This document shows positions 1-5,356 of a stretch of 7,289 nucleotides of DNA, one piece after another. A program made the translations under genes and the position numbers. The stretch lies in the NCBI GenBank assembly GCA_021828635.1, contig JAJZEJ010000666.1, positions 3,299 through 10,587 of the forward strand. The letters are read 5' to 3'. Source of the DNA: Chloroflexota bacterium. GTDB taxonomy: Bacteria; Chloroflexota; Ktedonobacteria; Ktedonobacterales; Ktedonobacteraceae. The notes under the pieces were generated by a model. That model was not told where the DNA came from and ran no database searches. It saw only the letters and a list, made by a program, of their open reading frames with translations. How positions within the stretch are numbered: position 1 is the first letter of the stretch; every line of letters begins with the position of its first letter.

Positions 1-530
1 GTGCGGATAGTGAGACGCGTGGGCCGGCGCGGCGGAGTTGGCGGCTCAGGGAGTTCAATAGCCATGCGGAAAAATGTGCGCACGTGCCGATAGCCGTGTT
101 TTTCCAGGAAGCGTATTGATGCATCATCCGCAGCCTCTATCGAGGTGAGCATTACTACACGCAGATCGGGAACGGCGAACGTCACAAAATGCCGCGCTCG
201 CTCCTCTAGCAGAGGTAGTATAACAGTGCCGATACCACGTCCCAGGTAATCAGGATGAACCGCACAATCAGCCCATAAATGCGCGTACTGAATATTCCCG
301 ATGCTGGCAACTGCTACTACACGCCCCTCGGCATTCTCTACTAGCCAAGCATCCTCTGGAAAAGCCAGTTCGTCACTGCTCCACCAGCTACGCACATCCT
401 CAAGGCGTTTCTCGCTCTCGCCACACACTGCCATCTGGTGGGCATTGATAACTTCTAACGCTGCTTGTGCATCATCCATTGTAGGGTGACGCATCACAAA
501 ACCTTGCGGCAATGATTCTTGTATAGTCAT
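1..530 (-). CDS. GNAT-family N-acetyltransferase, 3' end cut by window edge
   Basis: The reading frame is open from the ATG at 530 to the window edge (176 codons, no stop), so the C-terminus is missing. The product should transfer an acetyl group from acetyl-CoA to an amine; the substrate is unknown and the protein is probably cytosolic. The acetyl-CoA loop is visible around residues 95-101 (YLGRGIG), after the typical strand ending in VHPD. A terminal helix and strand of the first GNAT domain follow (FLEKHGYRHVRTFFRM, about 141-156), then a proline-rich linker. The N-terminus (LPQGFVMRHPTMDD) is nearly the same as that of the gene at 1606-2601, with about 29 of the first 50 residues identical and no gaps. 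This supports the start and suggests a second GNAT domain beyond the edge. AGGGAG lies 10 nt before the ATG, and an extended -10 promoter lies just upstream. The family call is firm; the two-domain architecture is inferred. Confidence 0.88.
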   Translation of the reverse strand, partial: MTIQESLPQGFVMRHPTMDDAQAALEVINAHQMAVCGESEKRLEDVRSWWSSDELAFPEDAWLVENAEGRVVAVASIGNIQYAHLWADCAVHPDYLGRGIGTVILPLLEERARHFVTFAVPDLRVVMLTSIEAADDASIRFLEKHGYRHVRTFFRMAIELPEPPTPPRRPTRLTIR

Positions 531-567
531 TATTATTCTTCTCCCTTCTTCAATAAGTGCATTGTCT

Positions 568-576
568 ATTATAACA
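568..576 (-). promoter_or_regulatory. Putative extended -10 promoter for the partial GNAT gene
   Basis: Read on the minus strand this is TGTTATAAT, a TGn motif joined to a perfect TATAAT box. It lies about 38 nt upstream of the ATG at 530, which would give a leader of about 30 nt. No good -35 hexamer sits 16-18 bp upstream, as is common for extended -10 promoters. A second TATAAT on the same strand (583-588) lacks the TG and a -35, so it is less likely. This promoter would let the gene be expressed independently of the upstream GNAT gene. Confidence 0.45.
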
Positions 577-601
577 TGTTTTATTATACTATGCCACTGA
601 A

Positions 602-662
602 TCGTGTTGTACACATGGGTGAATGCTGCTTGGAATCGCATTCACCCATGTGTACAACACGA
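602..662. repeat. Long perfect inverted repeat (25-bp arms, 11-nt loop)
   Basis: The left arm (602-626) and right arm (638-662) are exact reverse complements over 25 bp around an 11-nt loop. The core of the arm is GTTGTACACATGGGTGAATG. It lies between the stop of the 223-aa GNAT gene and the start of the partial GNAT gene. No T-tract follows on either strand, so it is not a standard intrinsic terminator. It could be a small palindromic repeat element, a recently inserted hairpin, or a protein-binding site. Perfect arms of this length suggest recent origin or active maintenance. Confidence 0.85.
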
Positions 663-673
663 ATAATGGGTTT

Positions 674-693
674 GGACGTGATAAATCACGTCC
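674..693. repeat. Short hairpin repeat just after a GNAT stop codon
   Basis: GGACGTGAT and ATCACGTCC form 9-bp perfect arms around 2 nt (8 bp around a 4-nt loop if folded as RNA), followed by CTAC. It lies 16 nt beyond the stop codon of the 223-aa GNAT gene and next to the long palindrome. The sequence resembles the hairpin at 2660-2697, which has the same ...CCCTAC ending, so both may be copies of one dispersed family. No T-run follows on the minus strand. A role in protecting mRNA 3' ends is possible but inferred. Confidence 0.6.
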
Positions 694-709
694 CTACAGA
701 TGATTCGTA

Positions 710-1381
710 TTATATCGCTAAAGCTTCACAGCACTGTTCTACATCTTGGATGGGCTGTGCCTCCACACCAGCGCGTAAAACTTTGCTGTAGACAGCGTAC
801 TGACGCGCGAGATACATACCATCCTGCACATCGACGTTGTGTTGGGCATCAAGCACCATATTCAACCGTAGTTTGCCGCCACGAGAGAAATAGTTTGTGT
901 CCTGCAACGCATCTGGCATGTCGATCATTAGACGCCAGAAGCTGCGTGTGTGCGTATAACCCTCGCGTTCTAGCAGACGACATGCACTCTGCCCAAGACA
1001 ACTGACCGTGATGCTCAGCGTTACATGCGTCTCAACAGCCAGATCAAGCAGCATTTGCCGCGCACGCTCCTCGGCCAGCCAGATCAGTAATGTGCCGATG
1101 CCACGTCCACGATAGTCAGGATGGACATACAGCGTCAGCGTATATTGCCCTGCCTCGCTATTACGCACGTCTGCATAACCAACCAGCTGCCCTTGCCGTG
1201 TTGCAATCACCCAGGCATCCGCCGGGAGTTGCATATTTTGCCATGCCTGGCGTATCGCCTCCTCTGTAATCTCGGCCCTTTCTGCCTCGTCCGGCTCACA
1301 AAAACGTAATAAGTCCGCGACCTCTGCGGCATCCCCGAATGAGGGGTGACGTGCCGATAAGTTATGCAAACGTACAATCAT
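710..1381 (-). CDS. GNAT-family N-acetyltransferase with a remnant second domain (223 aa)
   Basis: One complete GNAT domain spans about residues 10-153. The strand before the cofactor site is TLTLYVHPDY (81-90) and the acetyl-CoA pyrophosphate loop is RGRGIG (91-96), so this domain should bind acetyl-CoA. The domain ends with LLEREGYTHTRSFWRLMI. About 70 residues follow, too few for another GNAT fold, but 188-207 (GMYLARQYAVYSKVLRAGVE) aligns with the last strand of the second domain of the neighbouring 331-aa protein, with 10 of 20 residues identical. The simplest reading is a two-domain ancestor that lost most of domain 2 in frame. The ATG at 1381 has GGGAG 9 nt upstream. Unlike its two neighbours it lacks the LPQGF N-terminal motif. 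The substrate is unknown. It is the middle of three co-directional GNAT genes, with a 224-bp gap before it. Confidence 0.9.
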   Translation of the reverse strand: MIVRLHNLSARHPSFGDAAEVADLLRFCEPDEAERAEITEEAIRQAWQNMQLPADAWVIATRQGQLVGYADVRNSEAGQYTLTLYVHPDYRGRGIGTLLIWLAEERARQMLLDLAVETHVTLSITVSCLGQSACRLLEREGYTHTRSFWRLMIDMPDALQDTNYFSRGGKLRLNMVLDAQHNVDVQDGMYLARQYAVYSKVLRAGVEAQPIQDVEQCCEALAI

Positions 1382-1530
1382 AAAGGGTGTCTCCCTTCTC
1401 TTTGGAGTGACTGAGCCTATCTATTGTTGTCTTTTTTCGCCCGTCATTGCGGCCCATTCTGTCCTCCCCATTTATAGTGTGCGTAGAGAAAGAGATGTGT
1501 TCCCTTGCATCCTCATTACGCCCATACTCC

Positions 1531-1579
1531 GCACCCACAAGGGATGCCGCTACATGTAGTGACACCCCTTGTGGGTGTC
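1531..1579. repeat. Near-perfect 48-bp palindrome whose arms also fold as hairpins
   Basis: The outer arms 1532-1543 and 1566-1577 match over 12 bp (CACCCACAAGGG), and the centre is the perfect palindrome CTACATGTAG (1550-1559). Most intervening positions also pair, so the whole stretch is one near-palindrome. Each half can also fold alone: 1561-1567 pairs with 1573-1579 around CTTGT (7 bp), and 1531-1536 pairs with 1542-1547 with one mismatch. It begins 26 nt after the stop of the 331-aa GNAT gene and has no T-tract, so it looks like a palindromic repeat element rather than a simple terminator. Confidence 0.75.
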
Positions 1580-1605
1580 ATGCACGGGTGCCATGTGTAT
1601 CCTCA

Positions 1606-2601
1606 TCACACATTTAGTGATTGTGTGCTGAGTTCCCTTCCTGCGCGTAGCTCTTTCTCATACGTGTAAGATTCTCTATCGCTATGCATGCCAACACGCT
1701 GATACAAGCGCGTGGCACCGGTCAAGCTCTGTGCATCGACACCTAAGTAGACCGTGTGAATGCCGCGCAAGTAAAACTCACCAAAAGCGTGATAGAGCAG
1801 TGCTTCGCCAATGCCGCGCTTACGCCAGGGACGGCGCACAGCCAATGAGTGTACCCAACCACCTTGCTCCCTCTCATCGGCGCACAACGCAATACCTGCA
1901 ACCTGCTCACCATCCATCGCCAGGAAATAGAGCGTGGGATCGTAGTTCTCGCGTTGCGTCATGAAGTACTTGAACTCCTCGAACGTGTGCGGCATATGAC
2001 CCCAGTGGTCCTTAAATCCCTCTTCATCAGCCTCATACACCGCTTTCAGTAAATCCAGATTGGCCGACAAGGGCTGCACACTAATACCCTCAGACCAGCA
2101 TGGTGCTGGTGGTGCCTCTTGTAGCTCGATCTTCATACGCCACGATGCACGGATATGCTTGAAATCATATTCAGACAGCAATACCTGCTTCACTTTACCT
2201 TTGCTGCTCGCCCGTGACAATATTGTCACACGCGCATCTGGTGCAGCCAGAGGAATATGCTGCTGTGCGCGTTCCTCTGCCAGACTCAACAGGCAAGCAC
2301 CGAGCGCGTGTTGCTCATAAGCTGGATGCAGCGTTATCTCGGCGTTGAGACGTGCATGCTCTCTATGCGTGAGAGCTACCGCACCAACAAGCTGTCCTTC
2401 GGGTGAGAGTATCAGCCAGACATCGGTAGCAATATCGAAATCTGGCATATTCCACCAGCGATACATATCGTCCAACGTCGTCTCTATCTCGCCATCTACA
2501 GCCAGTTCGTGTGCCTGTATCAATTGCAGAGTTGCCGCGATATCATCCATCGTCGGATGACGCACCACAAAACCCTGTGGTAATCCTTCCTTCGTAATCA
2601 T
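1606..2601 (-). CDS. Tandem double-GNAT acetyltransferase, MshD-like layout (331 aa)
   Basis: Two GNAT folds lie in one chain, about residues 12-160 and 173-318. In the N-terminal domain the acetyl-CoA loop is degenerate: YEQHALGA (95-102) where the paralogue at 1-530 has YLGRGIGT. In the C-terminal domain it is intact: WRKRGIG (259-265), preceded by GWVHSLAVRRP and followed by TRLYQRVGM and YTYEKELRAG. This matches the known layout of mycothiol synthase-type proteins, where only the C-terminal domain is catalytic. Neighbouring mycothiol genes are absent, so that function should not be assigned. The start is chosen by alignment with the paralogue (LPQGFVxRHPTMDD); the purine-rich stretch before the ATG is only a weak ribosome binding site. 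It is first in the three-gene GNAT array, 117 bp after the ABC permease gene. The substrate is unknown. Confidence 0.92.
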   Translation of the reverse strand: MITKEGLPQGFVVRHPTMDDIAATLQLIQAHELAVDGEIETTLDDMYRWWNMPDFDIATDVWLILSPEGQLVGAVALTHREHARLNAEITLHPAYEQHALGACLLSLAEERAQQHIPLAAPDARVTILSRASSKGKVKQVLLSEYDFKHIRASWRMKIELQEAPPAPCWSEGISVQPLSANLDLLKAVYEADEEGFKDHWGHMPHTFEEFKYFMTQRENYDPTLYFLAMDGEQVAGIALCADEREQGGWVHSLAVRRPWRKRGIGEALLYHAFGEFYLRGIHTVYLGVDAQSLTGATRLYQRVGMHSDRESYTYEKELRAGRELSTQSLNV

Positions 2602-2659
2602 TGTTGCTCTTTCTCTTTTCTTCGCTATACAACCAAAGATTGATGTATTACATGCCGAA

Positions 2660-2697
2660 CCGTAGCTTCCAGGGTGTTATGAATGACGCCCCTACGG
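2660..2697. repeat. Hairpin repeat after the ABC permease stop codon
   Basis: The outer stem CCGTAG/CTACGG (2660-2665 with 2692-2697) is perfect. Inside, GGGTGTTA (2672-2679) pairs with 2684-2691 using two G-T wobbles around a 4-nt loop, leaving a 6-nt bulge on one side; 2691 and 2692 are adjacent, so the two stems stack. It sits 21 nt beyond the permease stop codon with no T-run after it. It resembles the hairpin at 674-693, including the ending CCCTAC, and may be a diverged copy of the same repeat. Confidence 0.55.
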
Positions 2698-2718
2698 AGT
2701 CGTTTCAATGTTGATAGA

Positions 2719-3528
2719 TTATCCGTTACGTTTCAATCGACCGGTACGCTTGGCATAGCGTTCGGCAATGCCGAAGATGAAGATGCCAACCGGAATGCTG
2801 ACAATGCCTGTAATCAGTAGCGGCCAGGTATAGCTCCAGATCTGCGCCGACCAGATGGGCTGACCGTTGAGCAGACCGGCACGCATGCCCTCAAGTACAT
2901 AGGTAGCTGGTGAGATATACGAGAAGATGCGTAGCCACTCCGGCAACACATTCACCGAGTAATAGACACCGGAGACCAGCAGTAGCACCGATTTGATAAT
3001 CAGCGTCATCTGCATACCCTTCTCTGTGAAGAGCAGGGGTAACACCGCCGTGGCAATGCCAAAGCCGATGAAGGAGATGCTACCAAGCAACAGCATAAAG
3101 AGCGCCGTCAGATAGTTCGCGTGGCCCAGGTCGAGATGAAAGAACGACGCGACGATAATCAACTGCACTAACGTGAAGAGCAGACCATGCACAATCGCGT
3201 ACAGACAGCTACCGACCATGTGTGTGAAGCGCGAGATTGGTGCCATGAAGGTGTACTCGATAGTACCTTCCCAACGTTCCATGTTGATGATGTCGGTCAC
3301 ACCATCGAAGGTAACGCTCAGATAGGTCCAGACGGCGGTACCGATCAGCAGATATAACACGACGTAGTTGGCATTCGGCACGCCAACACCTATAAAAGTA
3401 ATCGACATGGCATTCACAATATTGTAGACCAGCCAGACGATCTCCCACGCCAGATAGCGCCTGGTCAGATTCCAGTTGCGTTCAAAGAAGGCGTAGGTTG
3501 CACGTCCCTGGTGCATAAGACTAGACAT
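2719..3528 (-). CDS. ABC-2 type transporter permease (269 aa)
   Basis: Membrane component of an ABC exporter. About six hydrophobic helices are visible (roughly residues 27-49, 53-75, 105-129, 138-163, 175-192 and 235-254), usual for ABC-2 permeases. Family motifs are seen: MERWEGTIEYTFMAPISR (83-100) after helix 2, and LPEWLRIFSYISPATYVLEGMR (195-216) in the loop before the last helix. The C-terminus is basic and cytoplasmic (RYAKRTGRLKRNG), fitting the positive-inside rule. The ATG at 3528 has GGGAG 10 nt upstream. The ATPase gene ends 38 bp upstream, so the two are surely co-transcribed. With a single permease gene, a homodimer paired with two ATPase chains is the expected assembly. The substrate (drug, lipid, peptide or polysaccharide) cannot be told from sequence. 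Confidence 0.93.
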   Translation of the reverse strand: MSSLMHQGRATYAFFERNWNLTRRYLAWEIVWLVYNIVNAMSITFIGVGVPNANYVVLYLLIGTAVWTYLSVTFDGVTDIINMERWEGTIEYTFMAPISRFTHMVGSCLYAIVHGLLFTLVQLIIVASFFHLDLGHANYLTALFMLLLGSISFIGFGIATAVLPLLFTEKGMQMTLIIKSVLLLVSGVYYSVNVLPEWLRIFSYISPATYVLEGMRAGLLNGQPIWSAQIWSYTWPLLITGIVSIPVGIFIFGIAERYAKRTGRLKRNG

Positions 3529-3566
3529 GATAGTAAAGCTCCCTTTCCGGCTTCTCGACTTTCGGA

Positions 3567-4532
3567 CTACTCATCTTCTTTTTGCGCTTCATACGCGGCA
3601 AAGGCTTTCTCCCAGCTACCATATCGCTGAATATCGGCCTCGGTGATGAGATGTGCTACGGTATAGTGCATGAACACATCGTTCATGGTAGGTGGTGTTG
3701 TGCGCTCCAGGCGCTCCTGCACGATCTGTTTGAGTTCATCAACCGTTCCTTGCGCCACAATGCGTCCCTGATCGATGATGGCTACGCGGTCACACAGTGC
3801 CTCGGCCTCTTCCATATCGTGAGTAGTGATGAGGATAGTGGCATCGTGAACCTCGCGCAACTCTTTGACAAAGTGCTGCACATCGAGCTTGGAACGCGGA
3901 TCGAGTCCCGTAGTCGGCTCGTCGAGCAGTAGCACAATCGGCGAGGTCAGGAAGGCGCGGGCAATAGCGACTTTCTGTTGCATACCGCGCGACATGTTTT
4001 CCAGTGGGGCGTTGATGCGGTCTTTCTTAATGCCCAGGCGCGTTAGAATGGCGACGATTTTCTGGCGTGCGACATCAGAAGGCATGTTGTAAAGGCGAGC
4101 GGCATAGATCAGATTCTCCATCGGCGAGAGCTTTTTGAAGAACGAGGCTTCGACACTCACACGATTGATGAGACGCTGCACTGTCGCGGCCTCGCGTATC
4201 ACATCGTACCCAAAGACGGTCACGCGACCGGTATCAGGGATGAGTAGTGTTGACAGCATACGAATGAGCGTCGATTTACCGGAGCCATTAGCTCCCAAGA
4301 TACCGACGATCTCGCGTCGTTTGACCATTAGATTGATGCTATCGACGGCACGAATAATACGCTTCTCAGCCTCTTCCGCGCTCTCCTTATGAAACCACGA
4401 GCGCATTGAGCGCGGCTTGGTGAATATCTTGGAAACGTTATCGATCACGACGGCCTCTTTGGCCGGGTCAATCGTGATGCCTTCCGTTAATGAATGTTCT
4501 GTAGTATCAGTGGCGAGATGTTGAACAGCCAC
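3567..4532 (-). CDS. ABC transporter ATP-binding protein, GTG start (321 aa)
   Basis: Energises the permease encoded next to it. Counting from the GTG: Walker A GANGSGKST (80-88), signature MSRGMQQK (180-187, replacing LSGGQ), Walker B IVLLLDEP (199-206), D-loop GLD (209-211) and switch histidine in ITTHD (H238). The usual Q-loop glutamine is not evident: the stretch reads RVSVEASFFKKLSPMENL (124-141). An N-terminal extension of about 25 residues precedes the first strand, and an extra segment rich in charged residues (about 40-58) separates the first two strands. The C-terminal tail after 270 is typical of drug or polysaccharide exporter ATPases. The frame stays open upstream to a TTG at 4664, but the GTG at 4532 has AAAGGAG 7 nt before it and the upstream 44 residues look non-domain, so I prefer GTG. 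The permease follows after 38 bp. Confidence 0.92.
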   Translation of the reverse strand: MAVQHLATDTTEHSLTEGITIDPAKEAVVIDNVSKIFTKPRSMRSWFHKESAEEAEKRIIRAVDSINLMVKRREIVGILGANGSGKSTLIRMLSTLLIPDTGRVTVFGYDVIREAATVQRLINRVSVEASFFKKLSPMENLIYAARLYNMPSDVARQKIVAILTRLGIKKDRINAPLENMSRGMQQKVAIARAFLTSPIVLLLDEPTTGLDPRSKLDVQHFVKELREVHDATILITTHDMEEAEALCDRVAIIDQGRIVAQGTVDELKQIVQERLERTTPPTMNDVFMHYTVAHLITEADIQRYGSWEKAFAAYEAQKEDE

Positions 4533-4870
4533 GAGCTTTCTCCTTTGCCATGTCAATAGATAGACTAGCTTCTCTCCCCAAAGCATAGCGCGTTCTGTTG
4601 ACCCGTAAACTGGACGTTTGCCCAGAAGTAAACCTGTACAACCGTACAATGCTGCTGGCAACAAATAGTAATTGCTTGTCTGTTATTCTCCCGATTCCAC
4701 AAGCCCCTTATACTATTCTGCTTGTTGCCTGCAAAAACAGTAATCATACAACAACCAATCGAGAATGGACGCGATACACCGGTCCGAATATCATACCCAG
4801 AACTTCCTGACATCTTGCGTCATATTTGGTCCTTTCCAATGACTTCCTCAAGTGAGGGTAAAAAGAGCGA
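4533..4870. other. Gap upstream of the ABC operon, no convincing gene
   Basis: Roughly 340 bp between the ABC ATPase start and the terminator of the 82-aa gene. Short open frames exist on both strands (for example minus 4565-4813), but none has a well-placed ribosome binding site or recognisable content, and the minus one overlaps the ATPase extension. The ABC operon promoter must lie here. One weak candidate is TATAAG (minus, 4707-4712) with TTGCAG 16 bp upstream (4729-4734). A small inverted repeat CCTCA/TGAGG (4846-4857) near the right edge and two GTTGTAC-like motifs near 4635-4650 are possible sites, unproven. Confidence 0.5.
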
Positions 4871-4871
4871 C

Positions 4872-4922
4872 AAAAAACCGTGAGAGCGGAATTTTTGTTC
4901 TTGGCTTTCCAGCTCTCACGGT
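4872..4922 (-). terminator. Intrinsic terminator of the 82-aa gene
   Basis: On the minus strand, ACCGTGAGAGC (4912-4922) pairs perfectly with GCTCTCACGGT (4877-4887), an 11-bp GC-rich stem with a 24-nt loop. A run of six T follows directly (4872-4877). It lies 22 nt after the stop codon of the 82-aa gene. This is the only hairpin in the window with a proper U-tract, and it separates that gene from the ABC operon downstream. Confidence 0.85.
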
Positions 4923-4944
4923 CGAGGATTTTCGCTTCTGTTGT

Positions 4945-5193
4945 TCACCTACTTATTAAGAGTGGTGGACTTCCTCTAGAGCTGGACACACTGTCCCCCT
5001 GGGCCAGAGTGGTATCTGGCACGAAGCAGAACCCGCCCTTGTAGGCATCGACAGGAGTAGACAGGGAGCAAGGCATAGCATAGCCGTTGAAGCCAAAAGC
5101 GATAGTGTAGCTGTTGTGGCCTTCGGGGGCTTCAGCGGTCTTGAGATCGCGCAAGCGGCTCAAAAAGAGCAATTGACACGGTCCATTACTCAT
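4945..5193 (-). CDS. Small protein of unknown function, three cysteines (82 aa)
   Basis: I do not recognise this family. That it is a real gene rests on its signals: AAAGGAG 9 nt before the ATG, a near-consensus promoter about 120 nt upstream, and an intrinsic terminator 22 nt after the stop. The protein has no signal peptide or membrane helix. Cysteines are at 6, 42 and 56. The centre is glycine- and aromatic-rich (IAFGFNGYAMPC, 31-42; YKGGFCFVPD, 51-60), and the tail is serine- and proline-rich (SVSSSRGSPPLL, 69-80). This could be a small globular or metal-binding protein, or a peptide precursor. The ABC exporter downstream makes a secreted peptide conceivable, but no double-glycine leader or modification enzyme is seen, so no function is assigned. 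Confidence 0.72.
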   Translation of the reverse strand: MSNGPCQLLFLSRLRDLKTAEAPEGHNSYTIAFGFNGYAMPCSLSTPVDAYKGGFCFVPDTTLAQGDSVSSSRGSPPLLISR

Positions 5194-5285
5194 GCTCGCC
5201 TTCTCCTTTCGTTAGTGTAATCCAGAAATTGGTTGTGGCCTCGTCATTACGAATGCCAGCAATAGAAAAAAATACATATTATCGT

Positions 5286-5303
5286 CGGTTGCGTGTGCAA
5301 CCG
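5286..5303 (-). promoter_or_regulatory. Hairpin at the 5' end of the 82-aa gene's message
   Basis: CGGTTGC (5286-5292) and GCAACCG (5297-5303) form a perfect 7-bp stem with a 4-nt loop. With the promoter at 5314-5343, transcription should begin near 5306, placing this hairpin within the first ~20 nt of a leader of about 113 nt. A T7 run lies about 16 nt further downstream, too far for a normal attenuator. A 5' stabilising hairpin or a regulator site is possible; the role is inferred. Confidence 0.5.
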
Positions 5304-5313
5304 CTCTGTACTG

Positions 5314-5343
5314 AGTATACTTGACAGGTTAGCGATCTGTCAA
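5314..5343 (-). promoter_or_regulatory. Strong sigma70-type promoter of the 82-aa gene
   Basis: On the minus strand a perfect TTGACA (5338-5343) is followed, after 18 bp, by TATACT (5314-5319; 5 of 6 to TATAAT). It begins 13 bp after the stop codon of the 116-aa gene and drives only the 82-aa gene before the terminator. It is the best promoter match in the window. Confidence 0.75.
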
Positions 5344-5344
5344 G
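5320..5344. repeat. Inverted repeat overlapping the promoter, possible operator
   Basis: CTTGACAG (5320-5327) and CTGTCAAG (5337-5344) are perfect 8-bp arms separated by 9 bp. One arm covers the -35 box and the other abuts the -10 box. Arm centres are 17 bp apart. This geometry suits a dimeric repressor that would block RNA polymerase. No T-run follows, so it is not a terminator for the gene at 5357. A chance match created by the -35 sequence is possible but unlikely over 8 bp. Confidence 0.55.
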
Positions 5345-5356
5345 AGCAAAAAAGTG

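Noticed and set aside
602..662. Long palindrome read as a rho-independent terminator
   Set aside because: No T-tract follows the stem on either strand.
301..1005. Plus-strand open frames across 301-489, 519-791 and 700-1005
   Set aside because: They lie antisense to clear GNAT genes or across the palindromes and show no family features or translation signals.
1471..1476. TATAAA on the minus strand as a promoter of the 223-aa GNAT gene
   Set aside because: No -35 hexamer or TGn extension at a suitable distance.
1362..1565. 67-codon minus-strand frame in the gap between two GNAT genes
   Set aside because: It starts with GTG inside the palindrome and overlaps the start of the 223-aa GNAT gene out of frame, with no ribosome binding site.
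2643..2653. Small palindrome ATGTATTACAT upstream of the double-GNAT gene
   Set aside because: AT-rich and only 11 bp; expected by chance and not tied to a recognisable promoter.
4533..4664. 44-residue upstream extension of the ABC ATPase to a TTG at 4664
   Set aside because: No ribosome binding site precedes the TTG and the extra residues resemble no ATPase N-terminus, whereas the GTG at 4532 has AAAGGAG 7 nt upstream.
4565..4813. 82-codon minus-strand frame upstream of the ABC operon
   Set aside because: Its purine-rich stretch is too far from the ATG, its composition is not protein-like, and it covers the likely promoter region.
4791..4823. Ten-codon leader-like frame (MTQDVRKFWV) with AAAGGA 8 nt upstream
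   Set aside because: Spacing is good but there is no attenuator structure or codon run downstream, so chance is the simpler explanation.
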